DNA of 46,345 nt from Weissella kandleri (GTDB lineage: Bacteria; Bacillota; Bacilli; Lactobacillales; Lactobacillaceae), in the NCBI RefSeq assembly GCF_001438705.1, contig NZ_JQBP01000001.1, positions 120,704 to 167,048 of the forward strand, written 5' to 3'. Positions 1 to 7,342 of the stretch are shown here, one piece after another. A model generated the notes under the pieces. It worked only from the letters and a program-made list of their open reading frames with translations. It was not told the origin of the DNA and searched no databases. The stretch's first letter is position 1. The number at the start of each line of letters is the position of its first letter. The position numbers and the translations under genes were made by a program.

Positions 1-6
1 ACTAAA

Positions 7-27
7 TGTAGCAAATTTGTAGCAAAT
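7..27 (+). repeat. Left copy of 21-bp terminal direct repeat (candidate attL core or integrase arm sites)
   Basis: This stretch is identical to 46180..46200 and holds GTAGCAAAT twice with an 11-bp period. An inverted copy (ATTTGCTAC) lies at 42..50, just before the integrase stop codon. Each unit sits in a small dyad, ATTTG-TAG-CAAAT. Identical sequence at both ends of a phage gene set, one beside int, is the usual att signature. Tandem plus inverted short copies also fit arm-type integrase binding sites, in which case the true core would lie left of the window. Confidence 0.6.
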
Positions 28-55
28 AATTTAAAAATGAAATTTGCTACAAATT

Positions 56-1138
56 CTAAATAGAACTTAGAATATCTAATGAGCGCTCTTCTTCAACTGC
101 ACGGTGTTGACTTAATAGGTGTGTATATACACGTAAAGTCATAGATACATTAGTATGACCTAAACGTTCAGATACATATTGAATATCCACACCTTTTGAT
201 AGAAGCCAACTAGCGTGGGTGTGACGCAAACCGTGAAAAGTAATTAATTTATCTGAATTTATTTGATTCAATATATATTTTAATTCTTTATTTGCTGCTG
301 CGCTAGTTATTGGTTTATTCGCATTATTATTAAATACAAAGTCGTTTGCTTTTGAAACTGGTTTCCAATTGATAATCTCGTTAAAAACATTCTTAGGTAT
401 TGATATTATTCTGTTGGAAGAGTCTGTTTTAGTGGTACTTAGTTTATTATCTAGGCTAATCCACGCTTTGTTGATATTAATTGAATTATTTGAAATATCT
501 TTCCATTTAAGCCCGGCCAATTCTTCATATCGAGCTCCCGTAAAAATATCAAGGTAAATCATCATATCGGAAGCGGAGCGCTGAGAAGAGGGTTTATGGA
601 GAATATATGAAATCAAATCAGTTATTTGTTTTTCTTCTAAAAATTTTAATTCTTTATTTTTACCATCTTTACCAGTTGCCTTTATATCAGCCATAGGGTC
701 TCTAATTATAATACCGTCATATATAGCAGATTTTATGGCTTGATGAAGTTGATTTTTGACTTTTTGAACTGTTTCGAGAGAATATTTTTTACCAAGAATA
801 TTGATAAATCTTTGCGCTTCAGTTCTATTAAACTCTTTTAATTTAATACCTGGCATATACTCATCAATATAGAACTCGACTCTCTCATACCAGGTTTTTG
901 TAGAGGTTGATACATCATTTTTATAAAGTTCATGCCAATTTTTAAAATATTTAGAGAGAAGTATATCTGATACAGAAATATTAAACCCGGTGTTGTTTAA
1001 TTGTTCTTGTTCGGTGGCCCAAGTTTTTGCTTCTGTTTTCGTTCTGAAACCACTTTTAGTTTTTTTAGCGTATTTATTATTTTTTTTGATTGAAACAGAG
1101 GCGGTGTAAGTAGAACCGCGTTTGTAAAAGCTAGCCAT
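56..1138 (-). CDS. int: Phage integrase, tyrosine recombinase family
   Basis: This 360-residue protein has the size and layout of low-GC Gram-positive phage integrases. An AP2-like arm-binding N-terminus covers about residues 1-50, a SAM-like core-binding domain about 60-155, and the catalytic domain about 165-350. The catalytic residues are visible as R203, H302-x-x-R305 in HGLRHTHAS, H328 in ERLGH and the nucleophile Y338 in RVYTH. It would carry out integration and excision between attP and attB. It is the leftmost gene, reads toward the left end and stops next to the terminal repeat. An AAAGG ribosome binding site precedes the ATG. No excisionase is evident next to it. Confidence 0.96.
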   Translation of the reverse strand: MASFYKRGSTYTASVSIKKNNKYAKKTKSGFRTKTEAKTWATEQEQLNNTGFNISVSDILLSKYFKNWHELYKNDVSTSTKTWYERVEFYIDEYMPGIKLKEFNRTEAQRFINILGKKYSLETVQKVKNQLHQAIKSAIYDGIIIRDPMADIKATGKDGKNKELKFLEEKQITDLISYILHKPSSQRSASDMMIYLDIFTGARYEELAGLKWKDISNNSININKAWISLDNKLSTTKTDSSNRIISIPKNVFNEIINWKPVSKANDFVFNNNANKPITSAAANKELKYILNQINSDKLITFHGLRHTHASWLLSKGVDIQYVSERLGHTNVSMTLRVYTHLLSQHRAVEEERSLDILSSI

Positions 1139-1175
1139 TAATTTAAACCTAACCTTTCGATCTTATTAATAGCAG

Positions 1176-1204
1176 TTTAAAGACATGCTCAGGTCTGGTA
1201 TAAT
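1176..1204 (+). promoter_or_regulatory. Plus-strand extended -10 promoter for a short RNA
   Basis: A perfect TATAAT lies at 1199..1204 with TG one base upstream (TGGTATAAT), an extended -10. TTTAAA at 1176..1181 gives a weak -35 at 17-bp spacing. Only an intrinsic terminator lies downstream on this strand before the convergent methylase, so the promoter would drive a short non-coding transcript. Confidence 0.55.
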
Positions 1205-1210
1205 AAATAT

Positions 1211-1289
1211 CAGAAAAGAGCTAGTAATAGTTATTTTTTGTTTAACGCATATCCCGTTTACTTTGGTCGGTAGGGGATATGCGTTTTTT
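1211..1289 (+). ncRNA. Candidate phage small RNA between int and the methylase
   Basis: An extended -10 promoter at 1199..1204 and a strong intrinsic terminator at 1244..1289 define a transcript of roughly 80 nt on the plus strand. Both flanking genes are on the minus strand. No ORF of useful length is present. The 3' end overlaps the methylase stop codon on the opposite strand, so the RNA could act in cis on that mRNA or simply block read-through. This is inference from promoter and terminator alone. Confidence 0.45.
1244..1289 (+). terminator. Intrinsic terminator, plus strand
   Basis: A 12-bp perfect stem (AACGCATATCCC at 1244..1255 with its complement at 1274..1285) is followed by a run of T on the plus strand only. 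On the minus strand the sequence past the stem is not T-rich, so this is not a good terminator for the methylase mRNA. Confidence 0.75.
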
Positions 1290-2202
1290 ATTGTTTAACG
1301 GCGTTCATATTTTCTGAGAATTTAAGTTTTATTTTTTTGCTTGCAAAAATATATTCTGAAAATATCCCCCGCTTATTGGCAGAATAATTCAAATTATAGG
1401 CAAAACGTTGATCAGCATTTTGATATATAGTATTAATTTGTGGAGTGTAGTCATAAGTAGTTATCCAATAATACTCATTTAGGTCAAGAATATTGTTGGC
1501 CAAGGATATATGTTGATCTTGATTAAAAAAAGATAGGTATAGATTCTTGCCTTGCTCATAGTAAGGGGGATCAAAGAATATAAAAGAATTTTCCTTATCA
1601 TAGTATTTATTATTTTTAATAATATTAATTAATTCATTAGCATCAACATTGTACAAATCTATTCTATTTTTTTCTTTTGATATATCTTGTATTTTTTTAA
1701 TTAATGTTTTTTTATTAAATCTAGCATCGATTTTGTACTTACCAGATTGTTTTCTGCCACCGATTGGGCCACCATTAATAATACCGCTAACGTTCATACG
1801 ATTAAGCATTAAAGTTGAAAAAGCATTCTCTATAGAGTATGGTTCATCAGCGACAGAAGAATGATTATTTTTTTGCTGTAACCAATATTCAGATAAAAAT
1901 TCATTTGAGCAAATTCCAGGGGTTGTATAATCGAAAGGAACTTTCTTAATTAAATTAATTAATTTTTCGCTATTGTTGATAATGTTAAACCATAATGAGT
2001 GTATACTGGGATCGTAATCATTTATAACAATTTTAGATACCGTATTATGTAATAAAAGATCTATGGCCACACCAGCACCACCGGCAAAAGGCTCAATGTA
2101 TGTTCCGGTGATGTTATTAACTTGAAGAGTGTTCTTTATAAACTCAATTAGTTGCGACTTTCCCCCGGGATAACGAAGGGGAGTCATTGTTGTTCTTGAC
2201 AT
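1288..2202 (-). CDS. D12-class DNA adenine methyltransferase
   Basis: This 304-residue protein belongs to the MT_D12 (Dam-like) N6-adenine methylase family. The N-terminal YPGGKSQL lies at residues 11-18, the AdoMet-binding PFAGGAG at 38-44 and catalytic DPPY at 211-214. AAGGAG sits 7 nt before the ATG. It lies 64 bp downstream of the OLD-like ATPase on the same strand, so the two are probably co-transcribed. There is no recognisable restriction enzyme beside it. It could be an orphan methylase protecting phage DNA or the self-marking half of a defence module with the ATPase. The target sequence cannot be read from the protein. Confidence 0.93.
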   Translation of the reverse strand: MSRTTMTPLRYPGGKSQLIEFIKNTLQVNNITGTYIEPFAGGAGVAIDLLLHNTVSKIVINDYDPSIHSLWFNIINNSEKLINLIKKVPFDYTTPGICSNEFLSEYWLQQKNNHSSVADEPYSIENAFSTLMLNRMNVSGIINGGPIGGRKQSGKYKIDARFNKKTLIKKIQDISKEKNRIDLYNVDANELINIIKNNKYYDKENSFIFFDPPYYEQGKNLYLSFFNQDQHISLANNILDLNEYYWITTYDYTPQINTIYQNADQRFAYNLNYSANKRGIFSEYIFASKKIKLKFSENMNAVKQ

Positions 2203-2266
2203 AATTTGACTCCTTTCGTAGTCACCTTATCATATAAAAAGAAGCTTGGCCAGTAACTTGTAAATA

Positions 2267-4009
2267 TCATTCCGCAAAATACGAAGAAAATTTAATTCTA
2301 GAAACTGACTTGTTGGCTTGAATGAGACTCTGTCCAAATGTATGGATGCATTGTTTATTGTAATCTGATTCATTAGACCAAAATTGGAGAAGTTGTGTGT
2401 CGTTTGCAAATTTGAATAGGTATGCATTGGATTCGGGATCTTTTTTCATTTTTTGAAATGTGCGTTTTTTTGTAAATTCAATATCAAGAAAATCTTTTCG
2501 AATAATATCAGGATTCCATTGGAATTTTCCTGCTCTTATTAAATCGCTCCAGAATGGTTGGTATGAATTTTCTACGTAATTATACATTATATGAAAAATT
2601 AATGCTTCTGGAGCAAATCCGGTTGGAAGTATAACTTCATTCGATGATAGATTTCGGGTTGTTTTATGTTGTTCAGGATTATATTCGCCTCTAATAGTAT
2701 CCCAGTTAGCAACCATCTTTTCCTCGTCAGAGTTATGTTCAAATCTACCATCACCATCTAGTAATATGATAGATTTAGAAAAATTATCATCTATTTCATT
2801 TAACGTTTGAAGTTGAAGCTTACCTAAACCTAACGGAATTATTTGAAATGAGTTGAGGTCAATATACTCTTCAGGGTATTCAATATTGAAGGCATCAACT
2901 GCTAAACGTAATAATTTTTCTCCTGCTTTATCCTCTGTATATATCTTGACTTTAGGTTTGTATATGGTTGAGTCCAAATACATATTCGAGAGAATGGAAT
3001 AATAATCAGGATGATCGTCAACCATAGGAGCATCACGATTTATAATACTTAAAAGTCTATAATTGTCAGTTCCTCCTGTATTGACCAGTTTGTTGAAGAA
3101 TTTAACAGCGGAGATTGAATGTGTGGTTAAAAATATTTGTATATTTAGAGTTTCAGATAATTCATTTAATAAATCTAATAATCTTTCCTGGGCATCAGGA
3201 TGGAGAGATATGTCAAATTCATCGATAGCAAGAACCCCACCCTCATATTTTGGATCATCCTTAATTATCCAAAATTCAAGTAATGCAGAGATTATTTCTG
3301 ATAGTGAGTCTTGACCAGTGGAGATAGATTCAGTTGCGGCGTTTTTAATCGGCATTTCATAGCGATGAGAGCTAGTACCTTTTTTGGTATCTGTTAAATA
3401 ACCGTTTTCAGAAATACTATCTCTTAGTACACGATTATACCAACATGAATACATTTTTTTCATTTCGTCGGGAAGGGATTTTTTGTTAACAACGTCCAAT
3501 TTATCCTGTCCACGAGGGAATACGCGTGCTAAAGAAATATATTTTGTTGGATATGGAAGACGAGTTTCTTTCTTAACATTAGGATAAATTTTTTGCAAAC
3601 GTAAAATGGCATCTGATATTTTTTTGTCAGTTGATGGACTTTTTTGGGTTCTTGGTACAATGTGAGAGGCTCTTGTATCATCATCTGTTTTAAAATCTAG
3701 TTTTCTAGTGAAATTTTCGCTATTGTCATAGTTAGAATATTCAATGGATGCATCATATTTAGAAAAGTCTTCAGCAGAACTAATACTGAAATAATCAGAG
3801 TAATCGGGCTGCATTTTTCCTAATAATTTACTTTTTGAATCAAATAAATTTTTTGGGGTTCCACTTGCTGATGATAGCAATGCTAATATATTAGACTTAC
3901 CAGTACCGTTGTGACCAATAATCATTGTAATTTTACGTCCAACATTAAATGTCATATTGTTAATATTGCGGAATTTTTTAATATTTACTTTTGATAAAGT
4001 TATTTTCAT
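2267..4009 (-). CDS. OLD-like AAA ATPase with C-terminal TOPRIM-like nuclease domain
   Basis: This 580-residue protein has an SMC/ABC-type ATPase head: Walker A GHNGTGKS at about 32-39, signature-like STGQD near 230, Walker B VLAIDEF with D263-E264, and an H-loop histidine (TTHS) near 297. The C-terminal half carries a TOPRIM-like pattern, E359 in IYTEDKAGEKLL and the DGD triplet at 418-420. This is the layout of overcoming-lysogeny-defect (OLD) family nucleases such as GajA and P2 Old. These proteins commonly act in phage exclusion. No UvrD-like helicase partner is present. The partner here is a D12 methylase downstream. GAGGT precedes the ATG. Nuclease activity is inferred. Confidence 0.85.
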   Translation of the reverse strand: MKITLSKVNIKKFRNINNMTFNVGRKITMIIGHNGTGKSNILALLSSASGTPKNLFDSKSKLLGKMQPDYSDYFSISSAEDFSKYDASIEYSNYDNSENFTRKLDFKTDDDTRASHIVPRTQKSPSTDKKISDAILRLQKIYPNVKKETRLPYPTKYISLARVFPRGQDKLDVVNKKSLPDEMKKMYSCWYNRVLRDSISENGYLTDTKKGTSSHRYEMPIKNAATESISTGQDSLSEIISALLEFWIIKDDPKYEGGVLAIDEFDISLHPDAQERLLDLLNELSETLNIQIFLTTHSISAVKFFNKLVNTGGTDNYRLLSIINRDAPMVDDHPDYYSILSNMYLDSTIYKPKVKIYTEDKAGEKLLRLAVDAFNIEYPEEYIDLNSFQIIPLGLGKLQLQTLNEIDDNFSKSIILLDGDGRFEHNSDEEKMVANWDTIRGEYNPEQHKTTRNLSSNEVILPTGFAPEALIFHIMYNYVENSYQPFWSDLIRAGKFQWNPDIIRKDFLDIEFTKKRTFQKMKKDPESNAYLFKFANDTQLLQFWSNESDYNKQCIHTFGQSLIQANKSVSRIKFSSYFAE

Positions 4010-4039
4010 AATGATACCTCATATATTATTTTAAAATAC

Positions 4040-4115
4040 AATGGACCCTGTCAGACTCGAACTGACGACCGAACGGTTATGAGCCGTTTGCTCTAACCAA
4101 CTGAGCTAAAGGTCC
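4040..4115 (-). tRNA. tRNA with CAU anticodon, most like tRNA-Ile2 (AUA-decoding)
   Basis: The minus strand folds into a full cloverleaf of about 74 nt. It has a 7-bp acceptor stem starting GGACCTT, a D arm with AGTTGGTTA, an anticodon arm with loop CTCATAA, and a T arm with TTCGAGT. CCA is not encoded. CAU could mean Met or the lysidine-modified Ile2. The acceptor stem has C4-G69 and C5-G68, which are TilS identity pairs, and the 5' half matches my memory of Bacillales/Lactobacillales tRNA-Ile2 rather than their elongator tRNA-Met. It lies between the conversion operon and the OLD gene, on their strand. Confidence 0.88.
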
Positions 4116-4168
4116 GTGGCAGTTTAACGACGTACAGGTCGATATATAACAATAACAAATTAAATTAC

Positions 4169-4873
4169 CTAGTGTCCAACTTCCCAATGATAACCTGCAG
4201 GTAGAGAACCACCAGGTTGAATAATATGCGAATGGCCCTTACGCGTCTCCCAAGTATAACCGTCTTGAATGGCCCAATGAGTACCATTATTAGATCCTCC
4301 AGAATTACTTGGAGAAGTTTGCGTATATTCATCTTGTTGTGCTTGTTGATAAGATTCACTAGCTTTTATCGAATCAGCTAATGAGATAGAGTTAGCTGTA
4401 GATTCTGAATCAGCCATTCTTTGAGATTCCGCAGATTGACTAGCAGAAATTGATTCAGACTCTTCCTTTGTGGCTTTTTCTATACTTTCGGATTTAGCCT
4501 TAGCTTTGCTTTCGGACTGAGCATCTGCTTTATTTTTTGATATTTCTCTTGCTTTAGCTTTGTCCTCGGCGTCTGTTTTTTTAATGGCTGATGTTGTGTC
4601 TTCGTTTTTCTTATTAACTTCTTTTTGGTAAGAAGGATTGCTTGAGCCAATGATCATTGGGGCTATTCCCGCCAATAGTAAGTAATTAGGATAAAATCTA
4701 TTTGGTTTCTTTAATATGAATTTTCTTATATAAGAAACAATAGCATAGATGAATATTCCAAACCCCAAAACAATGGCAATTGATGGTAGTACGTAAGAAA
4801 GTAAGATAGCTATTAATATACTAATTATTTTAAACCACCATGTAGTGTTCCATAACTCTTTAATTTTATTCAT
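4169..4873 (-). CDS. Membrane protein with Ser/Lys/Ala-rich coil and conserved C-terminal tail
   Basis: This 234-residue protein has hydrophobic segments at about 13-35, 36-53 and 63-76, then a long polar stretch (about 85-175) rich in K, S, A and E that looks coiled or disordered. A distinct Gly/His/Trp-rich tail (GTHWAIQDGYTWETRKG and GYHWEVGH) ends the protein. I do not recognise a named family. The topology suggests a surface protein in which the coil spaces the tail away from the membrane. It is the last gene of the conversion operon. Its AAGGAG is 13 nt from the ATG, longer than usual. A role in superinfection exclusion is inferred from position only. Confidence 0.75.
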   Translation of the reverse strand: MNKIKELWNTTWWFKIISILIAILLSYVLPSIAIVLGFGIFIYAIVSYIRKFILKKPNRFYPNYLLLAGIAPMIIGSSNPSYQKEVNKKNEDTTSAIKKTDAEDKAKAREISKNKADAQSESKAKAKSESIEKATKEESESISASQSAESQRMADSESTANSISLADSIKASESYQQAQQDEYTQTSPSNSGGSNNGTHWAIQDGYTWETRKGHSHIIQPGGSLPAGYHWEVGH

Positions 4874-4900
4874 GTTTAACTATAAACTCCTTAAAACGAG

Positions 4901-4927
4901 CCTTTTAATGTGGATGCTTAGCACATA
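4901..4927 (-). repeat. Conversion-operon leader repeat, copy A
   Basis: This is one of four near-identical 27-bp cores (also 5300, 5995 and 6498), each just upstream of a gene's ribosome binding site. In coding direction it contains TGTGCTAAGCATCCACA. A small GC hairpin (CCCGC-AAGA-GCGGG, 4933..4946) lies on its upstream side, right after the preceding stop codon. Confidence 0.85.
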
Positions 4928-4955
4928 TGTATCCCGCAAGAGCGGGGGGGGATAA

Positions 4956-5276
4956 CTATTTTACATCTGATACTTGAATACCTTTGCTCAAAAGAATGTC
5001 CTTTGAAGCGTCATCTGCTGGCATAAATCCTTGAGATAGTAAATCTTTAATGTATAAATTATTATAAATAAATGCAAAAACAAGGCTAATAATCCAAGTA
5101 CCGTATCCCATTGTAAAACTACCTACGACTAATTCTGCTAAGAAAATAATTCCAAACCATTTCCAGTCTCCTCGGAATAAGGCTGGGAAGAATCCAAAAA
5201 ATAGAGTGGTCCAAGAAAAGCCTGCTTTAACTTGCTTAACTTGATTAGTGACGGTGTTCTTTAAATTGGCTTTCAT
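4956..5276 (-). CDS. DUF2628-like small membrane protein
   Basis: This 106-residue protein has the FSWTTLFFGFFPALFRGDWKW signature region (about 21-41) typical of DUF2628-type proteins, in which a hydrophobic hairpin carries the FGFFPALFRGD motif. Further hydrophobic segments lie at about 42-58 and 60-75. It is probably an integral membrane protein of unknown activity. A polar tail of about 25 residues follows. AAGGAG lies upstream of the ATG and repeat copy B precedes it. Its place in the conversion operon suggests expression from the lysogen. Confidence 0.7.
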   Translation of the reverse strand: MKANLKNTVTNQVKQVKAGFSWTTLFFGFFPALFRGDWKWFGIIFLAELVVGSFTMGYGTWIISLVFAFIYNNLYIKDLLSQGFMPADDASKDILLSKGIQVSDVK

Positions 5277-5299
5277 ATTGCCGTGCTCCTTAAAATTAA

Positions 5300-5326
5300 C
5301 CTTTTAATGTGGATGCTTAGCACATA
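5300..5326 (-). repeat. Conversion-operon leader repeat, copy B
   Basis: The 27-bp core is identical to copy A. The flank toward the gene differs (TTAATT in place of CTCGTT, coding direction), but the virtual peptide is conserved there (Leu-Ile for Leu-Val). The adjacent hairpin is CCCGC-AGA-GCGGG at 5332..5344. Confidence 0.85.
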
Positions 5327-5349
5327 TGTATCCCGCAGAGCGGGGGGAG

Positions 5350-5976
5350 TTAATTATAAATAGCCAAAGCATTCATATTGTTATTTGCAGTTTCAGTTTC
5401 TGAAACGAAGGAATTAAAATTACCGTGAGGATCAGTAACTAATTTATTATAGTTAGAAAGAACTTTGATGGCGTCTTTTGCATTATCTAACTTGTCGTCA
5501 AATTTGGTTCCAGTGTACTTGGCATTCTTTTTTAATTTGTCTATATCAGCATTGATACTAACAATATCTAAAATAACTGACGTGTTATTCTGTTCGTTTT
5601 CTTCTAAAACTTGCTGTATATTATCATTAAAATCATCGTCATCCTCGTCATAAATTGAATCTGACCAAGCATCCTGAATGTCATTATTTTCGTCAATTAA
5701 AATAGAGTGGGCATCATATAATTTAGATTTAATGGATCTGTAAGATTGATTAGATTCTTTAATAGCATCGGACTTGGTAATATTATATTGGCCAAATAAC
5801 AATAAACTTAAAGCAATAAAAACAGCTAAAATAATTGAATTAGCTATTGTTAATTTTTTAAAAATGTCATGCCTATTATTTGATATGGGCGTTTTTTTAT
5901 ATAATATACTAAGAATTATTAGTGAAAATAACGTAATCACAGATAAGACACAAAATATAATAAGTGAAATAAACAT
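5350..5976 (-). CDS. Membrane-anchored protein with two N-terminal TM segments
   Basis: I place the start at the ATG at 5976 because AAGGAG sits 5 nt upstream, giving 208 residues. A longer in-frame reading would run into the repeat element. Hydrophobic segments lie at about 2-24 and 42-60, followed by a polar domain of about 145 residues. This holds a strongly acidic run (about 110-125, EDDDDFND) and probable helices. No family is recognised. The form is an anchored domain that could be extracellular or cytoplasmic. It lies between the SHOCT protein and the DUF2628-like gene. A conversion or exclusion role is inferred from context. Confidence 0.7.
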   Translation of the reverse strand: MFISLIIFCVLSVITLFSLIILSILYKKTPISNNRHDIFKKLTIANSIILAVFIALSLLLFGQYNITKSDAIKESNQSYRSIKSKLYDAHSILIDENNDIQDAWSDSIYDEDDDDFNDNIQQVLEENEQNNTSVILDIVSINADIDKLKKNAKYTGTKFDDKLDNAKDAIKVLSNYNKLVTDPHGNFNSFVSETETANNNMNALAIYN

Positions 5977-5994
5977 AATACTCCTTAAAACGAG

Positions 5995-6021
5995 CCTTTT
6001 AGTGTGGATGCTTAGCACATA
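5995..6021 (-). repeat. Conversion-operon leader repeat, copy C
   Basis: The 27-bp core differs from copies A and B by one base. The upstream hairpin has TTCGC opposite GCGGG (6027..6040), so wobble pairs keep the stem despite base changes. In this copy the GTG-initiated mini-reading frame of the repeat runs in frame into the gene. Confidence 0.85.
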
Positions 6022-6048
6022 TTCATTTCGCAGAAGCGGGGGAGTGTT

Positions 6049-6477
6049 TTATTTGTTTAGTAATTTTTGTTTTTGTTTATCAAATTCTTCTTGGGTTAAT
6101 ATTCCTTTGTCTAATAGATCTTTGTATTTTAGAATGTCTTCAGCTGTATTATCAGAAGATTTAGTATCTTGCTGTTCGGTATTTTCAACCTCATTTAAAG
6201 AGTCTCTAAGGGCTGATTTAAATAATTCCATTTCTTTTTGAACAGCATTTTTTTGGACAGGGCCTAATCCAAAATTTTTACTGGTTATTATTATAGAAGT
6301 GTTGGCGTCATCTTTATAATTGATAGTGTATGATGTTTTAGCTTTCCACTGAAAAGCTACTTCACCCAATGTACGGTTATTAGAAAAACTTCTATACTTC
6401 ACCATCGTTTTATCTAATATTTTTTGTGATTTATTTAAATCAAAAGGTAAAATTTGCTCTTCAATAATCTTAGACAT
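6049..6477 (-). CDS. SHOCT-domain protein with PH-like N-terminal domain
   Basis: This is a 142-residue protein from the ATG at 6477, chosen because GGAG lies 11 nt upstream. A TTG at 6486 lies too close to that site. The C-terminus (about residues 110-142, ILKYKDLLDKGILTQEEFD and on) is a clear SHOCT domain, a short oligomerisation module at the end of many bacterial and phage proteins. The preceding 100 residues look like a small beta-rich PH-type domain, including KTSYTINYKDDANTSIIIT. It is the first gene of the repeat-punctuated operon after the ImmA-like gene. Confidence 0.78.
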   Translation of the reverse strand: MSKIIEEQILPFDLNKSQKILDKTMVKYRSFSNNRTLGEVAFQWKAKTSYTINYKDDANTSIIITSKNFGLGPVQKNAVQKEMELFKSALRDSLNEVENTEQQDTKSSDNTAEDILKYKDLLDKGILTQEEFDKQKQKLLNK

Positions 6478-6497
6478 ATGAAACAATACTCCTTGAA

Positions 6498-6524
6498 CCT
6501 TTTAGTGTGGATGCTTAGCACATA
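6498..6524 (-). repeat. Conversion-operon leader repeat, copy D
   Basis: The fourth copy of the 27-bp core precedes the SHOCT gene. Unlike the others it has no GC hairpin on its upstream side, and its link to the ribosome binding site is shorter. It marks the upstream limit of the repeat-punctuated block, next to the ImmA-like gene. Confidence 0.82.
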
Positions 6525-6544
6525 ATTTCACAATAATGAATAAA

Positions 6545-6976
6545 TTAATACTCGTATTGAACGTCTGTAATGGCGTCAATAACTGTATTTTCATATGTTA
6601 AAACTGGAAGATGAAAAGCTTCCATAAAATTGTATGGGTTGCGATATTCCAGTGGTGTATGTTTAAAAGAAAGGTGGGCTAAAATGTTAACCATTCCAGT
6701 GTTAGCAATGACCTCAGCTTCGTTTCTTAATCCAATAGAGAAGTTGTAAAGAGAAGGCTCAGAACTTCCATACAGGACATGAGACAGCTCGTGCGCTTTT
6801 CTAGCTACGACAGGAACATCAGTATTGAAATTTGTATTAATGATGATAATAGCAGGTTTATTTTCACGAATAATAACTGTGTCTGGATCATCAACTTCAA
6901 ATTCATCAAAATATAATTCTATATTTTGAGAACAGATAAGCTTATCAACTTCTTCTTCCAACAGTTCAAATTCCAT
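6545..6976 (-). CDS. ImmA/IrrE-family metallopeptidase
   Basis: This 143-residue protein carries the zinc-protease motif HELSH at about residues 62-66, followed by an Asn-Glu-Ala-Glu segment (RNEAE) matching the third ligand region of ImmA/IrrE peptidases. Phage and ICE members cleave the neighbouring repressor on induction, as ImmA does to ImmR of ICEBs1. The gene lies 3 bp downstream of the repressor on the same strand, the normal pairing. This supports derepression by proteolysis rather than by RecA-driven autocleavage. The conversion operon follows, so lysogen transcription probably continues into it. Confidence 0.92.
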   Translation of the reverse strand: MEFELLEEEVDKLICSQNIELYFDEFEVDDPDTVIIRENKPAIIIINTNFNTDVPVVARKAHELSHVLYGSSEPSLYNFSIGLRNEAEVIANTGMVNILAHLSFKHTPLEYRNPYNFMEAFHLPVLTYENTVIDAITDVQYEY

Positions 6977-6979
6977 GCA

Positions 6980-7342
6980 TTAATCCTCGTCGCCATCTAC
7001 TAATTTAATAATGTCTAATATTCCTCGTTTAGCTTTGTCAGAGAGCTCTTTACCTTGGAAACGCATTACAACACCTTTATCCTCTAAAGCAGCGTCTAAA
7101 TCAATTTCCTCAGGCTCAGTGGATGGGCCTTTTTTATTTGGTATCATTTCATCAGTATTACCTAGCAAATAATCAACGGAAACGTTTAAGACTTTGGCAA
7201 CTGCACTCAACGCTTCAGAATTAGGAGTTTGTGTTTTCCATTTGTATATGGCATTCTTGCCTAAATTAGCCGTATCGTTTATTGAAACAAGGCTTAATCC
7301 TCTTTTTTTTGCGATTAATTTAACTCTTTCAAATATTGTCAT
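6980..7342 (-). CDS. CI-like phage repressor, XRE family
   Basis: I take the ATG at 7342 (120 residues), with AAGGAA just upstream. A longer reading would cover the operator region. The N-terminal HTH (about 1-62, with LSLVSINDTANLGKNAIYKWKT and VLNVSVDYLLG) is a standard XRE domain. The C-terminal 55 residues lack the Ser/Lys pair of LexA-like self-cleaving repressors, which fits control by the adjacent ImmA-type protease. It would hold the lytic promoters in the divergent region shut and control its own leftward operon. Confidence 0.92.
   Translation of the reverse strand: MTIFERVKLIAKKRGLSLVSINDTANLGKNAIYKWKTQTPNSEALSAVAKVLNVSVDYLLGNTDEMIPNKKGPSTEPEEIDLDAALEDKGVVMRFQGKELSDKAKRGILDIIKLVDGDED

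Noticed and set aside
1244-1289. Terminator for the methylase mRNA on the minus strand
   Set aside because: The T-run follows the stem only on the plus strand, so it fits a plus-strand transcript.
4040-4115. The tRNA as the phage attachment site
   Set aside because: It is internal to the prophage, on the far side of the OLD and methylase genes, and its 3' end is not repeated at the right end.
5774-6241. Plus-strand 155-codon frame over the conversion operon
   Set aside because: Antisense to two genes with good ribosome binding sites, very low complexity, and it crosses the repeat element.
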